Origin: Phaeobacter sp. A36a-5a
GTDB taxonomy: Bacteria > Pseudomonadota > Alphaproteobacteria > Rhodobacterales > Rhodobacteraceae
DNA: 64,000 nt
Direction of reading: 5' to 3'
Assembly (NCBI RefSeq): GCF_037911135.1
Contig: NZ_JBBLYU010000002.1
Coordinates: 517,747 to 581,746 of the forward strand
Part shown: piece after piece, positions 1 through 9,019 of the stretch
How positions within the stretch are numbered: position 1 is the stretch's first letter
How the letters are laid out: every line of letters starts with the position of its first letter
Made by a program: the position numbers and the translations under genes
Notes under the pieces: model-generated
What the model was told of the DNA's origin: nothing
What the model saw: only the letters and a program-made list of their open reading frames with translations
Databases searched by the model: none

Positions 1-1
1 G

Positions 2-466
2 GCGCGGCTCGATATCACTGCACCGGTCTCCGGCATCGTCTATGGTCTGCAGGTCCATACGCCGCGCTCGGTGATCCGGGCGGCGGAGCCGGTGCTTTAT
101 CTGGTGCCGCAGGACAGGCCGCTGGTGATTGCCGCGCAGGTGGCCCCCACCGATGTCGATCAGATCTATGTCGGTCAGCCGGTGACCCTGCGCTTCCCGG
201 CTCTGGATCAGCGCCTGACGCCGGAACTTTTCGGTACGGTGAAACAGGTCTCTGCCGATGCGTTTGAGGATCAGGCGAGCAAGCTCTCCTACTACCGCAC
301 CGAGATCGAACTGGATCCCGGCCAGCTGGAAACCCTGCCCGAGGGCACGGTGCTGATCCCCGGTATGCCGGTCGAAGGATACATCCGCACCGCCGAGCGC
401 ACGCCGCTGGCCTATCTCGTGAAACCCCTTGCCGACTACTTCGTCAAAGCCTTCAGGGAAAGCTGA
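2..466 (+). CDS. HlyD-family membrane fusion protein, C-terminal part (type I secretion adaptor)
   Basis: The open frame enters from the left edge in frame 2 and ends with TGA at 464-466, so only the last 154 residues are visible. The first residues, ITAPVSGIVYGLQVHT, are the lipoyl-like/beta-barrel motif of HlyD/PrtE adaptors. The barrel follows (PLVIAAQVAPTDVDQIYVGQ, then LRFPALDQR) and the terminal LIPGMPVEGYIRTAER segment is typical of family C-termini. In this family the protein spans the periplasm and links an inner-membrane ABC exporter to an outer-membrane TolC channel. The matching ABC gene would be expected upstream, outside the window. The family call is strong; the exported substrate cannot be inferred. 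Confidence 0.9.
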   Translation, partial: ARLDITAPVSGIVYGLQVHTPRSVIRAAEPVLYLVPQDRPLVIAAQVAPTDVDQIYVGQPVTLRFPALDQRLTPELFGTVKQVSADAFEDQASKLSYYRTEIELDPGQLETLPEGTVLIPGMPVEGYIRTAERTPLAYLVKPLADYFVKAFRES

Positions 467-501
467 CGGGGCCGAGCAGCGCGAAGCCGCGGACACGTCG
501 C

Positions 502-531
502 AAAACCGCCCCACCCGGGGCGGTTTTTTGC
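502..531 (+). terminator. Rho-independent terminator after the HlyD-type gene
   Basis: A perfect GC-rich stem (aaaaccgcccc / ggggcggtttt) with a four-base ACCC loop runs into a T tract. It closes the secretion operon before ridA. Confidence 0.85.
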
Positions 532-591
532 TTTCCGCCCTGCCGCTTCCCGGTTAGCGTTCCGCAAAACCTGATGCAAAGGACTGCACCC

Positions 592-1050
592 ATGGATATC
601 GAAGCCAAACTCAAAGAACTGGGCATTCAGCTGCCGAGCGCACCGGCCCCGGCTGCCAATTACGTCCCCTATGTCGTGGTCGGCGATATGGTCTACATCT
701 CCGGCCAGATCTCGGCCGGCCCCGAAGGGCTGATCACCGGCAAACTGGGCGCCGACATGGATGTGGCCGCAGGTCAGAAAGCCGCCCGCCAATGTGCCAT
801 CGCGCTGCTGGCGCAGCTGAAAGCCGCCTGTGACGGCGATCTCAATCGCCTGAAGCGCGTCGTCAAACTCGGCGCTTTTGTGAATTCCACCGACAGTTTC
901 ACCGACCAGCCGCAGGTGGTGAACGGCGCTTCCGATCTGATGGTCGAAGTGCTGGGCGATGCCGGCCGTCATGCCCGTGCCGCCGTCAGTTCGCCTTCGC
1001 TGCCGCTGGGGGTCGCTGTGGAAATCGACGGCGTGTTCCAGATCTCATGA
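592..1050 (+). CDS. RidA/YjgF-family protein (enamine/imine deaminase type)
   Basis: A protein of 152 residues with the RidA fold: YVVVGDMVYISGQIS near the N-terminus, ARQCAIALLAQLKAA in the middle and LPLGVAVEIDGVFQIS at the end. Family members release ammonia from reactive 2-aminoacrylate enamines or act in related deaminations. The chosen ATG has AAAGGA eight bases upstream; an ATG 18 bases earlier would overlap that Shine-Dalgarno sequence and is less likely. The end overlaps the next gene by ATGA, so the two are translationally coupled. This longer form resembles the subgroup that lacks the canonical catalytic arginine context, so the exact activity is unsure. Confidence 0.85.
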   Translation: MDIEAKLKELGIQLPSAPAPAANYVPYVVVGDMVYISGQISAGPEGLITGKLGADMDVAAGQKAARQCAIALLAQLKAACDGDLNRLKRVVKLGAFVNSTDSFTDQPQVVNGASDLMVEVLGDAGRHARAAVSSPSLPLGVAVEIDGVFQIS

Positions 1051-1820
1051 GAGCTGACCTGCCTGCCGCACTCCTGCGCCAGCCCATAACCCATCGCGCG
1101 CTGCATGATGTGCGCGATGGCCGCCCGGAAAACAGCCGCGCCGCCATGCGCGCCGCGATCGAGGCTGGCTATGGTATCGAAATGGATTTGCAGCTGTCCT
1201 CGGACGGCTGCGCCATGGTGTTTCACGATTACGCCCTGGACCGGCTGGCCGAAGGCACCGGTCTGGTGGCGGATCACACCCGCGATCAGCTGCGCGCGAT
1301 CCCGCTCAAGGGCGGTGACGGTGAATGTATCCCCGATCTGGCCGAGATCCTTGATCTGGTGGCAGGCCGTGCGCCGCTGCTGATCGAGCTGAAGGATCAG
1401 GACGGCGATATGGGCCCCAACATCGGCGCGCTGGAGGCAGACACCCTGCGCCAGTTGCAGGGCTACAAGGGCGATGTCGCCCTGATGTCCTTCAACCCGC
1501 ATTCCGTGGCAGAGCTGGCACGGCTGGCGCCCGAGGTGCCGCGCGGACTGACCACTAGCGCCTATGATCCGGTCAGCTGGCGCGAATTGAGCACGCCGAC
1601 CTGCGACCACCTGCGCGCGATCCCCGATTTCGACCGCGTCGAAGCCAGTTTCATCAGTCACGAGGTGCAGGACCTCGGCCGGGATCGCGTCACGCAGCTG
1701 CGTGATCAGGGAGTGCCGATCCTGTGCTGGACGGTGACCTCTGCCGCGATGGAAACCGAGGCACGCAAAATTGCGCATAATGTCACCTTCGAGCGCTATC
1801 TTTCTGATATTCCGGGTTGA
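1047..1820 (+). CDS. Glycerophosphodiester phosphodiesterase family protein
   Basis: A GDPD of 257 residues. The catalytic signature is visible in order: HRALHD (about 17-22), RPENS (26-30), GIEMDLQLSSDG (43-54) and VFHD (58-61), then a TIM-barrel core with LLIELKDQ and PILCWTV. These enzymes hydrolyse glycerophosphodiesters to an alcohol and glycerol 3-phosphate using a divalent metal. No signal peptide is seen, so it is probably cytoplasmic. It starts inside the stop of the RidA gene. Confidence 0.88.
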   Translation: MRADLPAALLRQPITHRALHDVRDGRPENSRAAMRAAIEAGYGIEMDLQLSSDGCAMVFHDYALDRLAEGTGLVADHTRDQLRAIPLKGGDGECIPDLAEILDLVAGRAPLLIELKDQDGDMGPNIGALEADTLRQLQGYKGDVALMSFNPHSVAELARLAPEVPRGLTTSAYDPVSWRELSTPTCDHLRAIPDFDRVEASFISHEVQDLGRDRVTQLRDQGVPILCWTVTSAAMETEARKIAHNVTFERYLSDIPG

Positions 1821-1866
1821 ACCCGTCCGCGACGGACACAGATACTGTCTGTCGCGGAGGCATTGA

Positions 1867-3054
1867 ATGGAACAGGCGCAGATCGAAATCGAAGTGCTGG
1901 CTGCGCTGTCGCAGCTGGAGGCTGCGGAATGGGACGCCTGCGCCTGTCCCGAGGCGGCTGATGGCGGCCCACCGCTCGACCCCTTTACCACCTACCGGTT
2001 CCTGTCGGCGCTGGAGGACAGCGGGTCGGTGGGGCGGGGCACCGGCTGGCAGCCGCAGTATCTGACCGCGCGGCGCGACGGCCTGCTGATTGCCTGCGCC
2101 CCGATGTATGTGAAATCCCACAGCCAGGGCGAATATATCTTCGACCACAACTGGGCCCATGCCTATGAACGCGCAGGCGGGCATTACTATCCCAAACTTC
2201 AGATCGCGGCCCCCTTTACCCCCGCGACAGGCCGCCGCTTTCTGGTCAGGCCCGGGTATGAAGGCGTGGGCCAGTCCGCGCTGGTACAGGGCGCCGTGCA
2301 GCTTGCCGCCAATAACCGCGTCTCCTCGCTGCATGTCACCTTCTGCACCGAGGATGAGGCCGCCATGGGCGCCGAAATGGGTCTGATGGCGCGGGTCACC
2401 CAGCAGTTTCACTGGCTGAACGACGGCTACCGCAGCTTTGACGATTTCCTCGCCGCGCTAGCGTCGCGCAAACGCAAGACCATCCGCAAGGAACGCGCTC
2501 AGGCGCAGGGCTTCGGCGGCGAGATCCGCTGTTACCACGGCAGCGATCTGCGCCGCGAACACTGGGATGCCTTCTGGACCTTCTATCAGGACACCGGCGC
2601 GCGCAAATGGGGCTCGCCCTATCTCAGCCGCGCGTTCTTTGACATCGCCCATGACACCATGGCCGACGACATGCTGCTGATTCTTGCCGAACGCGACGGG
2701 ATACCGGTGGCCGGTGCACTGAATTTCCTAGGCCGTGAGACGCTTTACGGTCGCTACTGGGGGTGCACCGAACACCACCCCTGTCTGCACTTCGAACTGT
2801 GCTACTATCAGGCTATTGAACACGCGATTGCGCGTGGTCTGACGGCCGTCGAAGCAGGCGCGCAGGGCGAACATAAACTGGCGCGCGGCTATCTGCCCCG
2901 GCAGACCCACAGCCTGCATTGGGTGGGCGATCCCGGCTTTGCCGATGCAATTGCCCGCTATCTGGACGCCGAACGCGGCGCCATCGAGGAAGAGATCGAG
3001 ATCCTGACGGACTACGGTCCGTTCCGCAAACCCCATGTGGAGGAGCAACAATGA
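1867..3054 (+). CDS. FemAB-like/GNAT-fold acyltransferase (COG3146, peptidogalycan family)
   Basis: A protein of 395 residues matching the conserved family once labelled peptidogalycan biosynthesis/recognition. Recognisable segments are WDACA, NPF-type [17 protein letters not shown] (about 37-53), an aromatic middle, [13 protein letters not shown] near 200, [21 protein letters not shown] and the C-terminal [14 protein letters not shown]. The fold is two GNAT domains like the FemABX aminoacyl transferases; the substrate is unknown. GGAGG lies six bases before the ATG. It overlaps phhB by ATGA, as in a two-gene operon. Confidence 0.8.
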   Translation: MEQAQIEIEVLAALSQLEAAEWDACACPEAADGGPPLDPFTTYRFLSALEDSGSVGRGTGWQPQYLTARRDGLLIACAPMYVKSHSQGEYIFDHNWAHAYERAGGHYYPKLQIAAPFTPATGRRFLVRPGYEGVGQSALVQGAVQLAANNRVSSLHVTFCTEDEAAMGAEMGLMARVTQQFHWLNDGYRSFDDFLAALASRKRKTIRKERAQAQGFGGEIRCYHGSDLRREHWDAFWTFYQDTGARKWGSPYLSRAFFDIAHDTMADDMLLILAERDGIPVAGALNFLGRETLYGRYWGCTEHHPCLHFELCYYQAIEHAIARGLTAVEAGAQGEHKLARGYLPRQTHSLHWVGDPGFADAIARYLDAERGAIEEEIEILTDYGPFRKPHVEEQQ

Positions 3055-3344
3055 CCGAGAAACTTTCTGAAGCCACCCGTGGCCCGCTGCTGGACCCGCT
3101 GTTCAGCGCCGGATGGGAGGTGGTCGAGGGCCGCGACGCCATCACCAAGACCTATAAATTCGCCAGCTTCGTCGATGCCTTTGGCTGGATGACGCGGGCT
3201 GCGATCTGGGCCGAAAAATGGGACCACCACCCGGAATGGAGCAATGTCTACAATACCGTTACAGTGACCCTGACCACCCATGACGTCGGCGGTATCAGCG
3301 CGCTGGACGCCAAGCTGGCGCGCAAGATGGAGAGCCTTGTCTGA
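3051..3344 (+). CDS. phhB: 4a-hydroxytetrahydrobiopterin dehydratase (pterin-4-alpha-carbinolamine dehydratase)
   Basis: A protein of 97 residues with the PCD core [17 protein letters not shown] (about 62-78) followed by [10 protein letters not shown]. The His-His pair and the following THD.GG segment are the active-site signature. The enzyme dehydrates the 4a-carbinolamine made by aromatic amino acid hydroxylases. No hydroxylase is adjacent, and orphan copies are common. The ATG is fixed by the ATGA overlap with the preceding gene and the GGAGGAG-like sequence just upstream. Confidence 0.9.
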   Translation: MTEKLSEATRGPLLDPLFSAGWEVVEGRDAITKTYKFASFVDAFGWMTRAAIWAEKWDHHPEWSNVYNTVTVTLTTHDVGGISALDAKLARKMESLV

Positions 3345-3375
3345 CAGGCGCCGTCTTCATCCCCGGTAGAATGAC

Positions 3376-3405
3376 AAGAGAGGCACGGGTATCCGCGCCT
3401 CTCTT
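3376..3405. terminator. Bidirectional hairpin between convergent genes
   Basis: The arms aagagaggc and gcctctctt enclose a 12-base loop between phhB (+) and the peroxiredoxin (-). T-rich flanks follow on the plus strand. Confidence 0.6.
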
Positions 3406-3444
3406 GGTGTTTCTAGCGCCCCGATCTTGGTCTGGGGCAGGGGC

Positions 3445-3933
3445 TCAGCCCATCGCCTCCAGCAGGGCCTCGCCTGCCGACAGCTCACATTTGCCGGGCG
3501 AATCCTCGGCATTCATGATCTCGACCTTGCCGTCGCGGGCCAGCATCGCATAGCGCAGAGAGCGCCCGACCAGCCCCGCCGCAGGCGCGTCCAGCCGCAT
3601 CCCGATCGCATCGGTAAAGCCGCATTCGGCGTCCGACAGCATGGTGATCCCCGCTGCACCGGCACCGGTCGCCTCTGACCAGGCCTGCATCACAAAGGGA
3701 TCGTTGCCCGCAATGCAGATGATTTCATCCACGCCCTTGGCCGCCAGCGCCTCGGCGTTGCGCACGAAACTGGGCACATGGGCGGAATGGCAGGTCGGCG
3801 TAAACGCACCCGGCACCGCAAAGATCGCCACCGTGCGCCCCTTTGTCAGATCGCTGATCGCGACCTGCTCCGGCCCGTCCTTGCCCATCCGCGTCAATGT
3901 CGCCTCCGGCAGGCTGTCCCCTTGTGAAATCAT
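3445..3933 (-). CDS. Peroxiredoxin, Prx5/AhpE-like (redoxin domain)
   Basis: A protein of 162 residues with the thioredoxin-fold redoxin pattern VAIFAVPGAFTPTCHSAHVP; the peroxidatic cysteine is about residue 48. A second cysteine occurs late (SPGKCELSAGE), as in glutaredoxin-dependent Prx5 enzymes. It would reduce hydrogen and alkyl peroxides in the cytoplasm. The start is set at the ATG preceded by AGAGGAACACAGC; a longer frame upstream runs into the divergent reductase promoter and lacks family similarity. Confidence 0.88.
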   Translation of the reverse strand: MISQGDSLPEATLTRMGKDGPEQVAISDLTKGRTVAIFAVPGAFTPTCHSAHVPSFVRNAEALAAKGVDEIICIAGNDPFVMQAWSEATGAGAAGITMLSDAECGFTDAIGMRLDAPAAGLVGRSLRYAMLARDGKVEIMNAEDSPGKCELSAGEALLEAMG

Positions 3934-4056
3934 GCTGTGTTCCTCTCCGTGCTGATTGTGTTTTATGTTCCCCCACATATAGGGTTCGGCAACAGCCTGA
4001 CCAGCACGCAAACTGGCAATGGCATTTCCGAAAGACAGCAGAAGGCACAATAGCAA

Positions 4057-5268
4057 ATGACCCATTTTGTCGTGATCGGGGCAGGCCAGGCGGGGGCCTC
4101 GCTGGTGGCGCAGCTGCGCAAGCAGGGTTTTGACGGAGAGATTACGCTGATTGGCAGCGAACCCGTTGTGCCCTATCAGCGCCCGCCTCTGTCAAAGGCC
4201 TATCTCCTGGGGGAGATGGGGATGGACCGCCTGTTCCTGCGGCCCGAGAGTTTTTATGCCGAGGCCAATATCACCCTGAAACTCGGCCATCAGGTGCAGG
4301 CCATCGACCCGGCGGAGAAAACCGTGACGCTGGCGGATGAGGTGCTGCACTACGATCAGCTGGCGCTCACCACCGGCTCCACCCCCCGCCGCCTGCCTGC
4401 GGCCATCGGCGGCGATCTGGGCGGGGTCTACGTCCTGCGCGATCTGGCGGATGTGGATGCCATGGCCCCGGCGGTCACGGATGGCGCGCGCACACTTATC
4501 GTCGGCGGTGGCTACATCGGGCTGGAGGCCGCAGCCGTCTGCGCCAAACGCGGGGTTGCCGTGACGCTGGTCGAGATGGCGGAGCGCATCCTGCAACGGG
4601 TCGCAGCTCCCGAAACCTCGGATTATTTCCGCGCGCTTCACACGGGCCACGGTGTTGATCTGCGCGAAGGCGTGGGTCTTGTGCGGCTGGAAGGCGAGGG
4701 CGGCGCCGTCAAACGCGCAGTGCTCAGCGATGGCAGCACGGTCGAGGTGGACTTCGTCATTGTCGGCGTCGGCATCACCCCGGCCACCGATCTGGCAGAG
4801 GCGGCAGGCCTCGCGCTGGAGAATGGCATCCGGGTGGATGAACAGGGCCGCACCTCGGATCCGTCGATCTGGGCGGCGGGCGATTGTGCGTCCTTCCCCT
4901 ATCGCGGCAGCCGCATCCGGCTGGAAAGCGTGCCCAACGCCATTGACCAGGCCGAAGTCGCCGCCCGCAATATGCTCGGCGCGAATGAAACCTATGTGGC
5001 CAAACCCTGGTTCTGGTCCGATCAATACGACGTCAAACTGCAGATCGCGGGCCTCAACACAGGCTACGACAACGTGGTCAGCCGCACCGGCAGCGATGGC
5101 ACCATGTCGTTCTGGTACTATACCGGCGATCAGCTGGTGGCGGTGGACGCAATGAATGATCCGCGCGCCTATATGGTTGCCAAACGTCTGATCGAGGCCG
5201 GGCGTACCGCTGACAAATCCGTCGTGGCGGACGCTGACGCGGATCTGAAGCCGCTGCTGCGCACATGA
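4057..5268 (+). CDS. NAD(P)/FAD-dependent ferredoxin/rubredoxin reductase
   Basis: A protein of 403 residues. It has the N-terminal FAD Rossmann motif VIGAGQAGASLVAQLR (about 5-20), a second nucleotide-binding motif LIVGGGYIGLEAAA (about 147-160), IWAAGDCASFPY (about 271-282) and a C-terminal reductase domain (WFWSDQYDVKLQIAG). The signature PYQRPPLSKAYL is typical of rhodocoxin/putidaredoxin reductase-type enzymes that pass electrons from NAD(P)H to 2Fe-2S ferredoxins. No ferredoxin or P450 gene is adjacent, so the partner is unknown. It overlaps rsmD by four bases. Confidence 0.88.
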   Translation: MTHFVVIGAGQAGASLVAQLRKQGFDGEITLIGSEPVVPYQRPPLSKAYLLGEMGMDRLFLRPESFYAEANITLKLGHQVQAIDPAEKTVTLADEVLHYDQLALTTGSTPRRLPAAIGGDLGGVYVLRDLADVDAMAPAVTDGARTLIVGGGYIGLEAAAVCAKRGVAVTLVEMAERILQRVAAPETSDYFRALHTGHGVDLREGVGLVRLEGEGGAVKRAVLSDGSTVEVDFVIVGVGITPATDLAEAAGLALENGIRVDEQGRTSDPSIWAAGDCASFPYRGSRIRLESVPNAIDQAEVAARNMLGANETYVAKPWFWSDQYDVKLQIAGLNTGYDNVVSRTGSDGTMSFWYYTGDQLVAVDAMNDPRAYMVAKRLIEAGRTADKSVVADADADLKPLLRT

Positions 5269-5819
5269 GGATCATCGCCGGCGAGTTTCGTGGCCGCGCG
5301 CTCACCAGCCTGGGCAAGGGCGACGCGGGCGCGCATCTGCGCCCCACCACCGACCGTGTGCGCGAAAGCCTGTTCAACGTGCTGGGCCATATCGTCGATT
5401 TCGACGGCGCGCGGGTGCTGGATCTGTTTGCAGGCACAGGTGCCCTGGGGCTTGAGGCGCTGTCGCGCGGCGCGGCCGAGGCCGTGTTTGTGGATGATGG
5501 CCGGGTGTCGCAGGGGCTGATCACCAAGAACATCGACCTGCTGCGCATCAAGGATCGCGCCCGCCTCATCCGCCGTGATGCCACCCGCCTGCCGGTCAAT
5601 GACGCTGCGCCTTACGATGTGGTCTTTCTCGATCCGCCTTACGGCAAGTCGCTGGGGCAAAAGGCGCTGGCGGCGGTGACAAAAGGCGGCTGGCTGGCCG
5701 AGGAGGCGCTGGTCGTCTGGGAAGAAAGCAGCCCCATGCAGCCCCCCGAAGGATTCACTCTGCACGACAGCCGCAAATACGGGGACACCCATGTCACCCT
5801 TCTGTGGCGCGAGAGCTGA
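5265..5819 (+). CDS. rsmD: 16S rRNA (guanine(966)-N(2))-methyltransferase
   Basis: A protein of 184 residues. MRIIAGEFRGRAL at the start, RPTTDRVRESLFNVL (about 27-41), the SAM-binding motif VLDLFAGTGALGLEALSRG (about 50-68) and the catalytic FLDPPYGK (about 124-131) are diagnostic of RsmD. It methylates G966 of 16S rRNA in the 30S subunit. The ATG overlaps the reductase stop (ATGA). Confidence 0.93.
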   Translation: MRIIAGEFRGRALTSLGKGDAGAHLRPTTDRVRESLFNVLGHIVDFDGARVLDLFAGTGALGLEALSRGAAEAVFVDDGRVSQGLITKNIDLLRIKDRARLIRRDATRLPVNDAAPYDVVFLDPPYGKSLGQKALAAVTKGGWLAEEALVVWEESSPMQPPEGFTLHDSRKYGDTHVTLLWRES

Positions 5820-5843
5820 GCATCAGCCCAAAAGGACAGCACC

Positions 5844-6512
5844 ATGCCGATTACATATCCCACGCCGAAACTGGTGATTTTTGATTGCGACGGTGTGCTG
5901 GTCGATAGTGAAACACTTAGCAATCAGGTGCTGGTCGACAATCTTGGACGGTATGGTCTGCAACTGTCGTTGGCGGAGTGCATGGACCTCTTTGTTGGTG
6001 GCACCATGGCGGATGTCCGAACCAAGGCCATCGCGCGCGGTGCGGATCTGCCCGAGAACTGGGTGGCGCAGGTCTATGATGAAACCTACGCAAGGCTGCG
6101 GCAGGGTGTGGATCTGGTGCCGGGTATCCCGGATCTTTTGGCACTGTTGCAAGTCCGCGGCATCGCCTTCTGCGTCGCCTCCAACGGCAGCGAGGAAAAG
6201 ATGCGGATCACCCTTGGTCAGAACGGCCTCTGGGACCTGTTCCATCCCCATGCCATGTTCTCGGCCCAGACGCTGAAGACCGGCAAACCCGATCCGGATC
6301 TGTTTCTTGCGGCGGCCTGTCATTTCGACGTGCAGGCGCGCGACTGTCTGGTGATCGAAGACAGCGAAAACGGCGCCCTCGCCGCCGCCCGCGCCGGGAT
6401 GCGCTGCCTTGGCTTTGACCCGCAGGGCAACGCCAGCCGCCTGACCCGCCACAACGCCGAACATATCACCGCCATGTCAGAGGTTCCGCGCCTGATTGGA
6501 CATATTCCCTAA
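5844..6512 (+). CDS. HAD-IA family hydrolase (phosphoglycolate phosphatase/beta-phosphoglucomutase-like)
   Basis: A protein of 222 residues. Motif I is FDCDGVLVDSE (about 12-22), motif II is VASNGS (about 113-118), the conserved lysine is in TGKPDPDLFL, and motif III is VIEDSENGALAA (about 172-183). It is a phosphatase of the DhaK/YfbT-like group; the substrate is not predictable. AAAGGA precedes the ATG. Confidence 0.85.
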   Translation: MPITYPTPKLVIFDCDGVLVDSETLSNQVLVDNLGRYGLQLSLAECMDLFVGGTMADVRTKAIARGADLPENWVAQVYDETYARLRQGVDLVPGIPDLLALLQVRGIAFCVASNGSEEKMRITLGQNGLWDLFHPHAMFSAQTLKTGKPDPDLFLAAACHFDVQARDCLVIEDSENGALAAARAGMRCLGFDPQGNASRLTRHNAEHITAMSEVPRLIGHIP

Positions 6513-6698
6513 AGGCACCCTCAGGTAGAGTGCGACATTTTCACAGCAATCTAAACGCTTTGTTCAGCGGAACACCCCACGATCCACCCGCAGGATTTAC
6601 ACCGTTCGATGCAGGCAATATCCGGCCTGTGAAACGGACGATCAATCGTTTCGTTCAGCACTTCATTTCAGATGCTCAAAATTGACGTAGGACACAAT

Positions 6699-7025
6699 AT
6701 GAAATTCAATCTCCGTATTGGCCTGGCACTCGCCAGCGCCTTGGCCCTGTCGGCCTGCGTGTCGCCTGATGTTGTCACCAAAACGCAGGTGGGGGATGCC
6801 AAGCTGACCTGCACCGAAATCGCGGTGCAGCTGAACCAGCTGGAAGAGATCCGCAAAGAAGCCAAGAAGGGCAAGAGCATGTCCGGCGAGAATATCGCCG
6901 CCGCGCTGTTGTTCTGGCCGGCTGTTATCGGCAACCATTCCAACGCCAAGCAGGCGCTAGAAGCCGCGAACGAGCGTCACGAGGTTCTGGTAGCCTTGGC
7001 AGAGCGCAAACGCTGCAAGCTGTGA
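6699..7025 (+). CDS. Small lipoprotein of unknown function
   Basis: A protein of 108 residues. A short signal peptide with the lipobox LSAC (ALALSACVSPD, about 12-22) is followed by a helical, charged domain containing a small hydrophobic stretch (AAALLFWPAVIGN). It resembles the many alphaproteobacterial lipoproteins annotated only as hypothetical or metal-ABC-transporter-like. An ATG 27 bases upstream is in frame, but the signal peptide, and TAGGAC just upstream, favour the start given. The function is not recognised. Confidence 0.75.
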   Translation: MKFNLRIGLALASALALSACVSPDVVTKTQVGDAKLTCTEIAVQLNQLEEIRKEAKKGKSMSGENIAAALLFWPAVIGNHSNAKQALEAANERHEVLVALAERKRCKL

Positions 7026-7030
7026 TATCG

Positions 7031-7091
7031 GTACGGGGCAACCCGTATCGCAGAACGACAAAGGGGCGCGCCACAAGGCACGCCCCTTCTT
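7031..7091. terminator. Two adjacent hairpins between lipoprotein and map
   Basis: The first hairpin is tacggg-GCAA-cccgta at 7032-7047, with a GNRA-type loop. The second, stronger one is aaggggcgcgcc / ggcacgcccctt at 7061-7088 and is followed by CTTTG. It lies between convergent genes and could serve both strands. Confidence 0.65.
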
Positions 7092-7108
7092 TGTTAAATG
7101 ATACGGCA

Positions 7109-7918
7109 TCAGCCGTAGGTCGGGTGAAACTTCCCGCCGGGCGACAGGGTAAAGATCTCGGCCCCATCAGCCGTAACGCCAACCGAATGCTCGAACTGCG
7201 CGGACAGCGATTTATCGCGGGTAACAGCGGTCCATTCGTCCGCCAGGATCTTGGTTTCCGGTCGGCCAAGGTTCACCATCGGCTCGATGGTGAAGAACAT
7301 GCCTTCCTCCAGCACCGGGCCGGTGCCCGGGCGGCCATAATGCAGCACATTGGGCGGCGCGTGGAACACCTGACCCAGACCATGGCCGCAGAAATCCCGC
7401 ACCACGCTCATGCGCTGCGCTTCCACATAGGATTGGATCGCATGGCCAATGTCGCCAAAGGTGTTGCCGGGTTTCACCGCCTCGATCCCCTTCATCAGGG
7501 AGTCATGGGTCACCTGGATCAGCCGCTCGGTCTTGCGCGACAGCTTGCCTGCCACATACATCCGGCTGGTGTCGCCGAACCAGCCATCGACGATGACGGT
7601 GACGTCGATATTCAGGATATCGCCATCCTTCAGCTTCTTGTCGCCGGGAATCCCGTGACAGACCACATGGTTCACGCTGATGCAGCTGGCGTGCTGATAG
7701 CCCTTGTAGCCGATGGTGGCTGAGGTCGCGCCTGCGTCCTCCACCATCTGGGTGATCAGCCGGTCCAGCTCGCCGGTGGTCTGACCGGGGACGACATGGG
7801 CAGCGATATCGTCAAGGATCCGTGCCGCCAGCGCCCCGGCAGCGTGCATTCCGGCAAAATCGCCGGGCTCATAAATGCGAATGCCGTCTTTGGTGGTGCG
7901 GCCGTCTTTCGATCTCAT
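7109..7918 (-). CDS. map: Type I methionine aminopeptidase
   Basis: About 269 residues. The pita-bread metal site is complete: DVTVIVDGWFGDTSRMY (two Asp ligands), CGHGLGQVFHAPP (His), FTIEPM (Glu) and QFEHSVGVT (Glu). It removes the initiator methionine from nascent proteins. The ATG at 7918 has GGAG nine bases upstream; another ATG five codons earlier is possible but has a weaker ribosome site. Confidence 0.93.
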   Translation of the reverse strand: MRSKDGRTTKDGIRIYEPGDFAGMHAAGALAARILDDIAAHVVPGQTTGELDRLITQMVEDAGATSATIGYKGYQHASCISVNHVVCHGIPGDKKLKDGDILNIDVTVIVDGWFGDTSRMYVAGKLSRKTERLIQVTHDSLMKGIEAVKPGNTFGDIGHAIQSYVEAQRMSVVRDFCGHGLGQVFHAPPNVLHYGRPGTGPVLEEGMFFTIEPMVNLGRPETKILADEWTAVTRDKSLSAQFEHSVGVTADGAEIFTLSPGGKFHPTYG

Positions 7919-8075
7919 CAGATGAGGCTCCATCGGGTGTCTTTGACATAGCTATCTACGCGCTCCGCGCCAAAAGGGCCAGAGCCGGCACCACCGCCTG
8001 CCGGGAACTTTTTGCCACCCGGATGCGTTCCCCTCCCTGACGAATTGCAATCGCACCACGGAGGAACCCGCAGCC

Positions 8076-9002
8076 ATGGACAGCATGAATGCCCTGATGC
8101 AGACCGAAATCTACAACGGAAAAGCGCTGGCCGATCTGATCACGCTGGAATTTCTGGCTCAGGCCATGGGCAGCGTGCTCGCCGCCATGCTGATCCTGAT
8201 GGCTGGCTTCATCGTCGCGGGCTGGGTCAAACGACGGATCGTTCAGATCGGCGACAGCCATGCCAGCCTTGATGTGACGCTGTTCCACTTCCTCGGCAAT
8301 CTGGCACGCTATGTGATCCTTGCCTTTGCGGTGCTCTTTGTTCTCAACACCTTCGGGGTCCAGACCACCTCGATCATCGCGGCCATCGGTGCCGCGGGTC
8401 TGGCCATCGGTCTGGCCATGCAGGGCGCGCTGTCCAATGTGGCAGCTGGCATCATGCTGATCCTGTTCCGCCCGTTCAAACTGGGTGATTTCATCGAAGT
8501 GGACGGCGAAATGGGCACGGTCAAGGAAATCACCCTGAACAACACGGTGATCGCCGACCTGTCGAACCTCAAGGTGATCATCCCCAACTCCGAAGTCTGG
8601 GGCAACACGATCACCAATTACTCCGAATATGACACCCGCCGCGCGGAATGGACCTTCGGCGTCGGCTACGGGGCCAACCTTGCCACCGCCGAGCAGGTCA
8701 TCCGCGACGCCATCATGTCCGACAGCCGCTCGCACGCAGAGCCGGAACCCTTCATCCAGGTCAATAATCTCAACAGCAGCTCGGTGGATTTCCTGGTCCG
8801 TGTCTGGGTCGATGCGGCGGAATATTTCCAGTATCAGGCGGATATGAAACGCCGGGTGAAGGAAGCACTGGACGCGGCCGGAATCGATATTCCCTTCCCG
8901 ACCCGGACGCTGGTGCAGGCCAGCCCCGACAGCTCGGACAGCTCGGACAGTGCCGAGCAGAGCAAAAGTGGCGCCACCGACACGCAGAGCGAAGCAGCCT
9001 GA
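8076..9002 (+). CDS. Small-conductance mechanosensitive ion channel, MscS family
   Basis: A protein of 308 residues. There are three predicted membrane segments: about 30-50, about 75-95, and a pore helix rich in Gly/Ala (AIGAAGLAIGLAMQGALSN). The beta domain follows (FRPFKLGDFIEV, then GTVKEITLNNTVI) and then the cytoplasmic vestibule ending in DIPFPTRT. It opens under membrane tension during hypo-osmotic shock. The C-terminal tail is a Ser/Asp repeat (SSDSSDS). GGAGGAA sits nine bases upstream of the ATG. It converges on sfsA with only 17 bases between. Confidence 0.92.
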   Translation: MDSMNALMQTEIYNGKALADLITLEFLAQAMGSVLAAMLILMAGFIVAGWVKRRIVQIGDSHASLDVTLFHFLGNLARYVILAFAVLFVLNTFGVQTTSIIAAIGAAGLAIGLAMQGALSNVAAGIMLILFRPFKLGDFIEVDGEMGTVKEITLNNTVIADLSNLKVIIPNSEVWGNTITNYSEYDTRRAEWTFGVGYGANLATAEQVIRDAIMSDSRSHAEPEPFIQVNNLNSSSVDFLVRVWVDAAEYFQYQADMKRRVKEALDAAGIDIPFPTRTLVQASPDSSDSSDSAEQSKSGATDTQSEAA

Positions 9003-9019
9003 CAGGCGCCCCGCAGCGC